Below are positions 1 through 6,419 of a DNA stretch of 8,381 nt, piece by piece. The stretch is taken from the NCBI GenBank assembly GCA_021806765.1, contig JAJZQR010000234.1, positions 1 through 8,381 of the forward strand. The letters run 5' to 3'. Position 1 is the stretch's first letter. Each line of letters starts with the position of its first letter. Both the position numbers and the translations under genes were made by a program. The notes below the pieces were generated by a model, which saw only the letters and a list, made by a program, of their open reading frames with translations, was not told the DNA's origin and did not search any database. Source of the DNA: Chloroflexota bacterium. GTDB taxonomy: Bacteria > Chloroflexota > UBA6077.

Positions 1-1
1 G

Positions 2-70
2 CGTCTGGATACCCTGCTGACCGAACGTGCCGCCACCATGCGGCTCAGTCCGTCCTGGATCAACTCGTAA
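2..70 (+). CDS. C-terminal tail of an unidentified gene (partial)
   Basis: An open frame enters from the left edge and stops at TAA (68-70). It encodes 22 residues ending in LSPSWINS. Nothing in so short a tail identifies the protein. The stop codon lies inside the repeat at 61-75, and an element-end-like sequence follows at 82-99. This would fit the last codons of a transposase next to its terminal inverted repeat, but that is inference. The tail could equally be a chance frame. Confidence 0.3.
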   Translation, partial: RLDTLLTERAATMRLSPSWINS

Positions 71-99
71 CTTCTACCCCCGACTTATTGAGAAGATAC
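61..99. repeat. Left repeat, probable insertion-element end
   Basis: Bases 61-75 (caactcgtaacttct) recur identically in direct orientation at 8270-8284. Bases 82-99 (gacttattgagaagatac), read as reverse complement, match 8276-8293 at 16 of 18 positions. The left site therefore carries a partial direct copy and a longer inverted copy of the same motif, separated by a few bases. Paired inverted copies about 8.2 kb apart look like ends of related insertion elements facing inward. No transposase is recognisable, so the element family is unknown. Confidence 0.45.
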
Positions 100-210
100 T
101 CCTTTCCCCAAATAGGGTGTGGGAAGATCCTGATTGTGATAGTTTAAACTGAGACAAAGGGCGGTTAGAAATCTACGAAGGGACCGGCCAGTGCGCCCGC
201 GGCATCTTCC

Positions 211-259
211 TCCACCCCGCCGGGGGCGGGTCTAGGAGACCCGCCCCCGGCAGGGTGGA
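211..259 (+). terminator. Very strong GC-rich hairpin, possible Rho-independent terminator
   Basis: Bases 211-233 and 237-259 form a 23-bp stem around a 3-base loop (agg). The stem is Watson-Crick throughout except for one wobble pair. A short pyrimidine run (tctcttt, 261-267) follows on the plus strand, as expected for an intrinsic terminator. No comparable T-run lies on the other side. The run is not pure T, and no intact upstream gene ends nearby, so the hairpin could instead be a mobile palindromic repeat. Confidence 0.5.
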
Positions 260-291
260 ATCTCTTTGGGCGGTGGCGCCAGAGCAAGTGA

Positions 292-903
292 TCAAGGGAC
301 CGAGCCTTAACCGGCCTGTTCGCCGACACGGCGACCGAGACGCTCTATCCCGTGCTGCCGCTAGTCCTTACCCAGACGGTCATGGCTCCGGTTGGCGTCG
401 TCGGCATCGTGGAGGGGATCACCGACGGAACCAGGAATATCGTTTAAGGCTTCTCCGGTTGGTTTTCCGACCGGATCCAGCGGCGAAAGCCGGTCGCACT
501 CGTCGGGTACGGCCTAGCAGCTGGCCTCAAGTCCTCTCTGCCCGCTTCGTGGACTAGGCTCGGAACCGGGGTCCGCTCCGATCCCAGGGATGCCCTTGTC
601 GCTGGTTCGGCCCGGGATGCCGTAGGCGTGTCTATGGAGACCCCCGTCGTGATCTATGCCTTTTTCAACCCCGTGGCCGCCATCGTCTCCTTCCCTGTCG
701 GGGCGCTTTCGGACCGAGTGGGGCGAAAACTGCCCCCGCTGGCTTCGTTTCTGGGCGCCGCTGCGGCGCACCTCGGTTTTGGCGTGAGTCACAACCTGCT
801 CATCATCGCCACTCTTTTCGTTCTCTAAGGAATCTACAGCGGCGTCTTCAGAGCCATGGGGAGGGCGCTTGCTGCGGAATTCGTACCGCGGGCCCTTCGC
901 GCT
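292..903 (+). pseudogene. MFS permease pseudogene, N-terminal and central part
   Basis: Stretched translation shows a major facilitator superfamily exporter of the 12-helix type. GLFADTATETLYPVLP (about 313-360) is the first helix region. SGWFSDRIQRRKP (454-492) is the loop 2-3 signature. RLGTGVRSDPRDALVAGS (about 556-609) follows, and GALSDRVGRK is the second-half loop signature. RALAAEFVPRALRA (862-903) is the loop before helix 11. The frame carries in-frame stops at 445-447 and 826-828. The conserved piece WPQVLSARFVD (about 523-555) lies in a different frame from its neighbours, which shows frameshifts there. Several helices are missing between the loop at ~615 and the piece starting ~634, so there is also an internal deletion. 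The homology stops at about 903 and resumes at 1548. A working protein is not possible. Substrate cannot be assigned. Confidence 0.8.
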
Positions 904-1548
904 AAGCAGCTTGCCTCAGTTGTGGTTGATATTCAGCGATAGGTCGAGGATGGAGGCCGACGACAGCATGGCTGATGAAGCCGGAGGGGTTTTGAGGCAT
1001 ACGAGTTAGGATAGCCCGCATCTCCTAATTCGGTGGACCCAACCGGCTGGCGCCGCTCGGCATGACATGGCCGACCAGCGCGGTGACGACCCAGCCACAG
1101 AGTCCACCCGTGCCCGCGACCACGGCGAACAGCACGGTGATCCAGATTGTCTCCGACTGCGCAAGAACAGCCGCCAGGAGGTTGCCATGATAGAACCAGT
1201 CGAGAGGACCCTGGATCGTGTTGGCGATGGCGAGGCTCCCTTGCATCAGCAGGTAGCCGCTGGTCACCAGCCAGCCCCAGCGCGGTCCGGTCGCCCACGT
1301 CGCTAGCATACCTGTGGCGAACACAAACGGAAACAGCCATTGCTGGAGATCCTGTCCATAGCTCCACTGGAAGCAGATGGCAGCGATCAGCACACCGGAC
1401 AATAACCGGAGTGCCGAGAATCTGTGACCACCGAGGCTACGTCTGAGAGCGGGCATTTGCGTCAATGTATCACTGGGAAGGTCCCCGGAGCAATTGCTGG
1501 GTATGAGCTAGGCAGAAGTGTACATGGTCCGGGGCCAGATGCTTAGCG
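900..1548. mobile_element. Segment inserted in the MFS pseudogene, bounded by imperfect inverted repeats
   Basis: The MFS homology breaks after LRA (about 903) and continues with GIGWHSTT from 1548. The ends of the intervening piece are inverted repeats: 900-919 (cgctaagcagcttgcctcag) matches the reverse complement of 1529-1548 at 16 of 20 positions, with the outer nine identical. This resembles a small non-autonomous transposable element. It carries no transposase, only a minus-strand membrane-protein ORF. No clear target-site duplication is visible. A deletion or rearrangement with chance repeats is the alternative. Confidence 0.45.
1025..1456 (-). CDS. Putative four-helix membrane protein, unknown function
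   Basis: The frame encodes about 143 residues from an ATG at 1454-1456; a TTG at 1463-1465 would add three more. Neither start has a convincing ribosome binding site. The protein has a basic N-terminus (LRRSLGGHR) and about four hydrophobic spans: LLSGVLIAAICFQWSYG, WLFPFVFATGMLATWATG, WGWLVTSGYLLMQGSLAIA and a long C-terminal one ending in WVVTALVGHVM. Charged residues are few and lie mostly at the N-terminus. This alternation of hydrophobic spans is unlike a random frame and supports a real membrane protein. I do not recognise the family. It lies entirely inside the segment that splits the MFS pseudogene, antisense to that gene, so it probably arrived with the insertion. It may itself be a decaying passenger. 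Confidence 0.5.
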   Translation of the reverse strand: MPALRRSLGGHRFSALRLLSGVLIAAICFQWSYGQDLQQWLFPFVFATGMLATWATGPRWGWLVTSGYLLMQGSLAIANTIQGPLDWFYHGNLLAAVLAQSETIWITVLFAVVAGTGGLCGWVVTALVGHVMPSGASRLGPPN

Positions 1549-1715
1549 GGATCGGTTGGCACTCGACCACGCTAGGCATAACAAGCCTGATAGCCAGCGT
1601 TGTCGGTGGCCAGCTTTGGACCCTCTTCGGCCCTGCCTGCGCCTTCGGCTACGCGGTGCCTTTCACTCTCCTCGGTACACTGTCCCTGTCCCTCCTGCCT
1701 ATTCCCCGCGACTAT
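1548..1715 (+). pseudogene. MFS permease pseudogene, C-terminal part
   Basis: This continues the permease broken at 903, now in another frame. GIGWHSTTLGITSLIASVV (1548-1604) and the following GGQLW match the start of the helix-11 region that normally comes after the P-x-x-L-R-A motif. A Phe/Leu/Gly-rich last helix ends near SLLPIPRDYPQ. An upstream TAG (1509-1511) closes the frame, so the nearest start (GTG 1518) would yield only a C-terminal stub. Together with 292-903 it marks one ancestral gene, inactivated several times over. Confidence 0.75.
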
Positions 1716-1744
1716 CCCCAGCCCTCGCCGCCCTCTGCCCACCT

Positions 1745-1888
1745 GTGTGGACCAGTGTCATTCTGGCGCCGTCCGACTTCGGGCTGGCGCTGGCCGCCTT
1801 CGGTCTGCTGGTGCTGTGGAAACTGCCTCCCTGGCTGGTCGTGGTCTTGACGGCAGCCGCCGCGGCCCTCGTTGCAGGCGTCGGATGA
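1745..1888 (+). pseudogene. Probable ChrA-type chromate transporter C-terminal remnant
   Basis: This frame, shifted relative to the MFS tail, encodes DFGLALAAFGLLVLWKLPPW followed by LVVVL and an Ala-rich end, stopping at TGA 1886-1888. The arrangement of a hydrophobic span, a Trp-Lys-x-Pro-Pro-Trp turn and a second hydrophobic span resembles the last two helices of CHR (ChrA) family transporters. Everything upstream of these ~47 residues is missing and no start codon or ribosome binding site fits, so it is a 5'-truncated relic. The assignment rests on pattern memory from a short stretch; another polytopic membrane protein is possible. Confidence 0.4.
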
Positions 1889-2034
1889 ACGTGGGACACT
1901 GATGCCGTCGATCCTACTTCTACGCCCTGTAGGTAGGTGCCCCGCAGATCGGCAGTCTTGAGGGAGGACCGCGGGGGCTCCGGGCGAAGCCTGCGGGGAC
2001 GATAGCGGCTTGTTCACCCGTCGCGCTTGAGACA

Positions 2035-2040
2035 AAGAGG
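2035..2040 (+). promoter_or_regulatory. Ribosome binding site of the sensor kinase
   Basis: The purine run aagagg lies nine bases before ATG 2050-2052 and supports that start. The 160 bases between the ChrA remnant and this site show no clear promoter. Confidence 0.5.
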
Positions 2041-2049
2041 TTCTGCAAG

Positions 2050-3465
2050 ATGTATCCCTACGGACAGCACCTGGCGCTCATCCTGTTCGTCTATGGTCTC
2101 GCCTTCTTCGTTATGGGGCTAGCCATCGTGCTGGAAGCTCGTCCGGGAAGCAAGCTACCCTTGGCCAGGAACCTCTGGCCCCTGGCAGCTTTCGGTTTCC
2201 TCCACTCGGGCGTCGAGTGGCTAGATATGGTTATGGTTGCCGGCTTCCATGGGGGTCCGCTCCCTGGGCAGATCCCAATCTCTACATTGCGGCTCGGCCT
2301 GCTGGTGGTTTCGAGTCTGGCGCTTGCCTGGTTCGGCGCGGCGCTCCTTGCGGAAGCTGGGGGACGCTGGCGTGCCTGCCTGGTCGTTCCGCCGGCGCTG
2401 TTCCTACTGTGGGCAGGCGTTATGGCAGCTGCGCCCGGTGGCTTCTCCCCGCACACCGATCCCTCGGCATGGGCTAGCGTCTGGGCCCGCTACCTGCTCT
2501 ATCTACCTGCGTCGCTTCTGTCCGCTCTCGCACTAGCGCGGCAGGCGCCGACCCTTCGCGGCCTGGGGATGCGTCGCATCGCGGCTGATTGCCGATGGGC
2601 CGCCCTAGTCTTCGGCGCGAACGCCATCGTGGCAGGGCTAGTGGTTCCTCGGGCTGATCCCCTGCCGGCATCCATCCTCAACTACGAGAGCTTCCAGAAC
2701 TTGGTCGGTCTGCCGCCTCAGTTCTTCCGTGCTGCGGCGGCCCTGGCCATCACCTTCTTCATTGTGCGGGTTCTGCGCCTGTTTGATCTTCAGGTTCGGC
2801 TGGAGCGCGAGCGGTTCGCCAGCCAGGCGCTGCTGGCCCAGGAGGAGGAACGCAAACGCGTCGCCCGGGAACTGCATGACGAGACCGCTCAGCTTCTCAG
2901 TTCGATGTTGGTCCGGCTCACCCTGCTGGGCCAGGCCAGATCCATGGACGAGGTCGGAAAGGCGCAAGCGGAGTTGGTATCTCTATCGAGCCGGGCCGTC
3001 GAGGGGGTGCGACGGCTTGCCCTGGAGTTGCGGCCTCCGGAACTGGACGATCTGGGTCTGGAGGAGGCCCTCCGTTGGTACGTGGACGACTTCAGCGCCA
3101 GATGGGGGATTCAGGCCAGTCTTGGGGTGAAGGGGCGGATCCGCCGGCTCAGCCCGACCATGGAGATGGCGCTGTATCGCATCGCCCAGGAGTCCCTGAC
3201 CAACGCGGCCAAACACTCGCAGGCGCAGAGGGTCACGGTCAACTTGGAACAACATAATGGTGTCCTGGCGCTAGCCGTTGAGGACGATGGCCGCGGTTTC
3301 GACGTGGAGGCAGCCATGGCCGCTAAAGAAGGAGGCATGGGGTTGTTTGGCATGCAGGAGCGTGCTGCCCTGCTGGGCGGCAGGCTGCAACTCCATTCGG
3401 AGTCGAGCCAGGGGACGTGTGTGCGCGTCGATGTTCCGGTTGACCCGGAAAGAGGACGGCTATGA
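2050..3465 (+). CDS. NarL-family membrane sensor histidine kinase
   Basis: The 471-residue protein senses an unknown signal at the membrane and phosphorylates a response regulator, most likely the one encoded next. Residues 1-245 hold about seven hydrophobic segments (roughly 8-28, 43-63, 81-102, 110-128, 144-164, 183-200, 224-243) with no large periplasmic loop, so sensing is probably within or near the membrane. A short linker helix (246-268) leads to a HisKA_3 dimerisation domain. Its motif ERKRVARELHDE places the phospho-accepting histidine at H276. The HATPase domain has an N-box (ESLTNAAKH, N385), a G1 motif (DDGRGFD, 412-418) and a G2 motif (GGMGLFGM, 428-435), all intact. Length and domain order are normal for NarX/DegS-like kinases. 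The stop overlaps the next start as ATGA, so the pair is translationally coupled. A broken sensor domain with similar wording lies at 6420-6910. The family call is firm; the stimulus is unknown. Confidence 0.95.
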   Translation: MYPYGQHLALILFVYGLAFFVMGLAIVLEARPGSKLPLARNLWPLAAFGFLHSGVEWLDMVMVAGFHGGPLPGQIPISTLRLGLLVVSSLALAWFGAALLAEAGGRWRACLVVPPALFLLWAGVMAAAPGGFSPHTDPSAWASVWARYLLYLPASLLSALALARQAPTLRGLGMRRIAADCRWAALVFGANAIVAGLVVPRADPLPASILNYESFQNLVGLPPQFFRAAAALAITFFIVRVLRLFDLQVRLERERFASQALLAQEEERKRVARELHDETAQLLSSMLVRLTLLGQARSMDEVGKAQAELVSLSSRAVEGVRRLALELRPPELDDLGLEEALRWYVDDFSARWGIQASLGVKGRIRRLSPTMEMALYRIAQESLTNAAKHSQAQRVTVNLEQHNGVLALAVEDDGRGFDVEAAMAAKEGGMGLFGMQERAALLGGRLQLHSESSQGTCVRVDVPVDPERGRL

Positions 3466-4121
3466 AGAGAATCCACGTGCTGATCGCAGACGATCATCCG
3501 GTCCTTCGGCTGGGGGTGCGAGATCTCTTGAATGCGCAGCCTGACATGGAGGTCGTTGGCGAGGCGGAGGATGGGATCGAGGCCGTGCGGTTGGCGGAGA
3601 GGCTGCGGCCCGACGTGATCGTCATGGACCTGGCCATGCCGAAGCTGGGCGGCCTGGAGGCAACCCGTCGACTTAGTGTGGAAGGACTAGGCTGCAAAGT
3701 GCTCGTGCTGAGCGTCCATGCTCAGGAGAGGTATCTCCTCCACGTCCTGGCCGCAGGGGGTCTCGGCTACGTCCTTAAGACCGCGGCTCACACCGAGTTG
3801 GTGGAGGCTGTCCGCAAGGTGGCCCTCGGCGAGCCGTACCTCAGGCCCGAGGCGGCTCGTCTCCTAGTCGGTGGTTACCTGGAGCGGGTTCGCAGCGGCC
3901 AGGAGAGAGAAAGCCTCAGTCTGCTAACGGAGCGGGAGCGCGAGGTGCTTCAGTTCACCGCCGAGGGCCACACGGCCCAGGAGATCGGGGAGAGAATATC
4001 GATCAGCATCAACACTGTGGAGACTTACCGACGCCGGGCAATGGAGAAGCTCGATCTCCACCGTCGGTCAGATCTCGTGCGCTACGCCTTGGATCATGGT
4101 CTCCTCATGCCGCCTGAATAG
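3462..4121 (+). CDS. NarL/FixJ-family response regulator (REC + LuxR HTH)
   Basis: The 219-residue transcription factor is activated by phosphorylation and is the likely partner of the kinase it overlaps by four bases. The receiver domain (about 4-120) has the acidic pair D10-D11 (IADDHP), phospho-acceptor D56 (VMDLAMP), switch Ser84 (LVLS) and conserved Lys106 (YVLK), all in canonical positions. A linker of about 30 residues leads to the LuxR-type helix-turn-helix (about 153-212), beginning LLTEREREVLQ and including the recognition helix region SINTVETYRRRAMEKL. A purine-rich stretch (gaaagagga) precedes ATG 3462 inside the kinase gene. Its targets cannot be read from sequence; the multiheme cytochrome downstream and the receiver gene between them are the obvious candidates. 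A 7-bp dyad at 4212-4230 is one possible site. Confidence 0.95.
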   Translation: MKRIHVLIADDHPVLRLGVRDLLNAQPDMEVVGEAEDGIEAVRLAERLRPDVIVMDLAMPKLGGLEATRRLSVEGLGCKVLVLSVHAQERYLLHVLAAGGLGYVLKTAAHTELVEAVRKVALGEPYLRPEAARLLVGGYLERVRSGQERESLSLLTEREREVLQFTAEGHTAQEIGERISISINTVETYRRRAMEKLDLHRRSDLVRYALDHGLLMPPE

Positions 4122-4211
4122 GGCTTCCTACAGGCGCGCATCCTCCTCCTGCTCTTCAGAGGCGGCCACCCTTGTCAGCCCCGCAGTTACGCCGACCTCC
4201 CTGACCAGTGC

Positions 4212-4230
4212 TGTCACGAAAAGCGTGACA
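4212..4230. promoter_or_regulatory. Perfect 7-bp dyad, candidate operator
   Basis: TGTCACG (4212-4218) and CGTGACA (4224-4230) are perfect inverted repeats around a 5-base spacer (aaaag). The 19-bp symmetric site lies in the 219-base gap upstream of the stand-alone receiver gene. Its spacing fits a dimeric regulator and loosely recalls CRP/FNR-superfamily operators, but it matches none exactly. No T-run follows, so it does not look like an intrinsic terminator. It could also be chance. Confidence 0.3.
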
Positions 4231-4340
4231 AGAAGAACCCCACCCAGCGTGGCTGACAGACAGCCTCGGCGATACTCACAATCTCATGAATTCGTGTGCT
4301 CTCCTCGCAGGCGGTGGGCCAATCCCGGCAAGGTCTGGCC

Positions 4341-4721
4341 ATGCATCCACTCCGGATCCTAGTTGTCGAGGCGAACGTCAGCTTCCGCGACGCCATCCAG
4401 CAAGTGCTGGCGACCGAGGGAGGGTGCTGCGTGGTGGCAGCAGTTGGCGACGCGGAAGCAGCAGCGCAGGCGGCGCTGAGCCTGGAGCCCGATCTGGCGC
4501 TCCTGGACATCGGCATCTCCGGCAGAAGCGGCATGAAGACGGCTCGGCAGTTCCGTCTCCTTCTGCCCAGCATGCAGGTGGTGCTGTTGTTGTCCGACGA
4601 CCATTCCACCTATCGAAGGGCCGCGAAAGAGTGCGGCGCGGCGTGGGTGGCCAAGGATCACCTGGCCCAGGGGCTGAGGCCCATAATCGAAGGGGCCATG
4701 GCCAGAGGCGATTTCGGTTGA
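4341..4721 (+). CDS. Stand-alone receiver-domain protein with degenerate acidic pocket
   Basis: The 126-residue protein is a single CheY-like receiver with no output domain. ATG 4341 is chosen because aagg (4330-4333) sits at a suitable distance and the receiver fold starts immediately (HPLRILVVEAN). An upstream GTG at 4296 would add 15 residues without domain character. The phospho-acceptor D56 (LALLDIG), switch-like Ser85 (VLLLS) and conserved Lys105 (WVAKD) are present. The metal-binding acidic pair is E10-A11 rather than two acids, so phosphorylation may be weak or metal binding altered. Such proteins act as phosphate sinks, relay intermediates or phosphorylation-independent partners. It lies 219 bases after the regulator and 129 bases before the cytochrome gene, on the same strand. 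The fold is certain; the role is inferred. Confidence 0.85.
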   Translation: MHPLRILVVEANVSFRDAIQQVLATEGGCCVVAAVGDAEAAAQAALSLEPDLALLDIGISGRSGMKTARQFRLLLPSMQVVLLLSDDHSTYRRAAKECGAAWVAKDHLAQGLRPIIEGAMARGDFG

Positions 4722-4835
4722 GCCGCCACTGCGATCGCATCGGCTTGGGGACACTCTCTAGGTCATTCCAAGCGTCAATGGTCGGAGCAACGCCGGGGTG
4801 AGCAGGGGAGCACTCACGGGTCGGGAGAAAGATCG

Positions 4836-4847
4836 GGAGGGAGGAGA
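4836..4847 (+). promoter_or_regulatory. Strong ribosome binding site of the cytochrome gene
   Basis: The purine-only run gaggaggag-like (gggagggaggag) ends three bases before ATG 4851 and contains near-perfect Shine-Dalgarno cores. It is the strongest initiation signal in the window and suggests high translation of the cytochrome. Confidence 0.6.
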
Positions 4848-4850
4848 AGT

Positions 4851-6032
4851 ATGAGGATTCACAACAAGAGAGGAATCGTCGTCGCGATCACGCTGGTCGT
4901 CTTGGCCGCCGGCCTGTTGATCTCGACCGGCAGCGCCTTGGGGCGTTCTCTGGAAGGAGCAGCCAACCTGGCGCCGCAGGCCGTGGTCGATCCGGGCGCG
5001 TACGTGGGTTCCCAGACCTGCCAGGGCTGCCACGCCGGAACATACGATTCCTGGCAGAACACCCTGCATGCTCACATGGTAAGACCTATTGCCAAGGGAG
5101 ACCTCAGTAACGCGAAGGGCGATCTCACTCAAGCCGGTGCTCCCAAGCCGGATCAGTATGACTGGGTCTTCGCCATCGGTGGGTGGTACAAGGAGGAGCG
5201 GTACGCCTACCGCGACACCAAGGGCCAGATTGTGACGGGCGAGTTCGAGTACAACAAGCCCAAGAACTCCTACACCTTGCGGAAGGACAGTAAGGGCAAC
5301 CTGGAGGCCCTCGACTGGATCAACGAGTGCGGCGCCTGCCACGCCACAGGAATGGATACCCAGAAGCGCCAATGGGCGGAGCTGAACATCGGCTGCGAGG
5401 CGTGCCACGGGCCGGGCGGAAACCACGCCAAGAACCCGACGGCGGTTCGGATGCCCGTGGACAAGAGCTCGGAGAACTGCGGCAAGTGCCACATTCGCGG
5501 CAGAGACAAGACCGGGCTAACGGGCTATCCCATGGACTATGAGTACGGCAAGCCAAGCACTTTGATGGCCAAGTTCAACCCAATCCCCATGTCAGATACT
5601 GCCTCGGTATTCCCGGATCAAACGAACTCCAACAGGCACCGCCAGCAGTACCTCGACTGGAGCAAGAGCGCACACGCCACCTGGGACGTAAACTGCGTGA
5701 CCTGCCATGATCCCCACAAGGGATCGCTCACGGCGCGCAAAGCTGACCTACGGGCCCAGGGCAACGACCTGTGCGCCACATGCCATCTGGACAAGACATC
5801 CAATCCCGTCGCCCACTCAATGCACTCGGCGCAGATGGCCAGCTGCGCTGCGTGCCACCTGCCCAAGGTCATCGCCTCTGGCTCGGTATCGACCCACACC
5901 TTCGAGGCCATGGCGCCGATCAAGACATTGTACTTCGGTGAGACGCAGGCCAACTCCTGCACCTACAGCTGCCACAAGTCTCAGGGCGTGGACTGGGCAC
6001 ACTGGAACTACGTGAAGATCTTCGGACAGTAG
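4851..6032 (+). CDS. Exported multiheme c-type cytochrome, eight heme sites (c554-like)
   Basis: The 393-residue protein is an extracytoplasmic electron carrier or redox enzyme. A basic N-terminus and hydrophobic span (about 9-28, then STGSALG) form a Sec signal or uncleaved anchor. Seven canonical heme sites are visible: CQGCH 57-61, CGACH 160-164, CEACH 182-186, CGKCH 210-214, CVTCH 282-286, CATCH 308-312 and CAACH 332-336. An eighth, near the C-terminus, is CX3CH (CTYSCH, 370-375). Many extra histidines (H73, H75, H192, H263, H275, H289, H322, H325, H349, H384) could give bis-His ligation. The opening YVGSQTCQGCHAGTYDSW and the pair of closely spaced motifs at 160-186 resemble cytochrome c554/MtrA-like multiheme families. 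No catalytic CX2CK site like that of NrfA is present, so nitrite reduction is not indicated. It follows the two-component block on the same strand. Heme count is seen; function is inferred. Confidence 0.92.
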   Translation: MRIHNKRGIVVAITLVVLAAGLLISTGSALGRSLEGAANLAPQAVVDPGAYVGSQTCQGCHAGTYDSWQNTLHAHMVRPIAKGDLSNAKGDLTQAGAPKPDQYDWVFAIGGWYKEERYAYRDTKGQIVTGEFEYNKPKNSYTLRKDSKGNLEALDWINECGACHATGMDTQKRQWAELNIGCEACHGPGGNHAKNPTAVRMPVDKSSENCGKCHIRGRDKTGLTGYPMDYEYGKPSTLMAKFNPIPMSDTASVFPDQTNSNRHRQQYLDWSKSAHATWDVNCVTCHDPHKGSLTARKADLRAQGNDLCATCHLDKTSNPVAHSMHSAQMASCAACHLPKVIASGSVSTHTFEAMAPIKTLYFGETQANSCTYSCHKSQGVDWAHWNYVKIFGQ

Positions 6033-6051
6033 GCAACGCCCTCCCAGGGGG

Positions 6052-6100
6052 ATGCGCTCGGGCGGCAGTGCCGCGTCGCTCGGGCGCATTCTTTCCCTCC
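6052..6100 (+). terminator. Probable Rho-independent terminator of the cytochrome gene
   Basis: Twenty bases after the cytochrome stop, atgcgc (6052-6057) pairs with gcgcat (6084-6089). Inside lies a second stem, gcggc (6062-6066) with gccgc (6070-6074) around a triloop. A pyrimidine-rich tail (tctttccctcc) follows directly. The two-part hairpin has an internal loop and the tail is not pure T, so it is a moderate rather than textbook terminator. Confidence 0.45.
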
Positions 6101-6419
6101 GCGCCTCGTATCACCGTCCTGATCGCCCCGCCCTCGCTGACGTATCAGATGTGGCTGGGGCGGAACTGCTCGCGGTGTTGCTGCGGTGTTACTGTCGAAT
6201 CGTTCTTCTGCTCACCTGCCCGGACCGAGTCCTGCGGGTAACTCGTCCCCGGCAAGACCCACACCGAGGCTCGGGCTGCAATCGGCCTGAGATCCGCCGC
6301 CGCCGATTTCGGCCCCTGTTTCCGCAACGCCATGTTTCCGCGTCGGATTCGCTCAGCGAAGACTCGTGAGTGTGCGCAAGTCGACCCTTTCCAGATATGC
6401 CTCCATCATCCTGACTGCC
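6101..6419. other. Stretch without a recognisable gene
   Basis: I see no convincing coding frame here on either strand. The long minus-strand frame crossing it (6189-7034) encodes a charged, Arg/Gly/Ser-rich sequence with no domain character, and it is antisense to the kinase remnant. The stretch probably contains decayed sequence. Confidence 0.4.

Noticed and set aside
933..1367. 144-residue minus-strand frame overlapping the membrane ORF
   Set aside because: It overlaps 1025-1456 in another frame and lacks hydrophobic periodicity; the membrane-protein frame is the more protein-like one.
4851..6032. Cytochrome as an NrfA-type ammonia-forming nitrite reductase
   Set aside because: No CX2CK active-site heme motif is present and the number and spacing of heme sites differ from NrfA.
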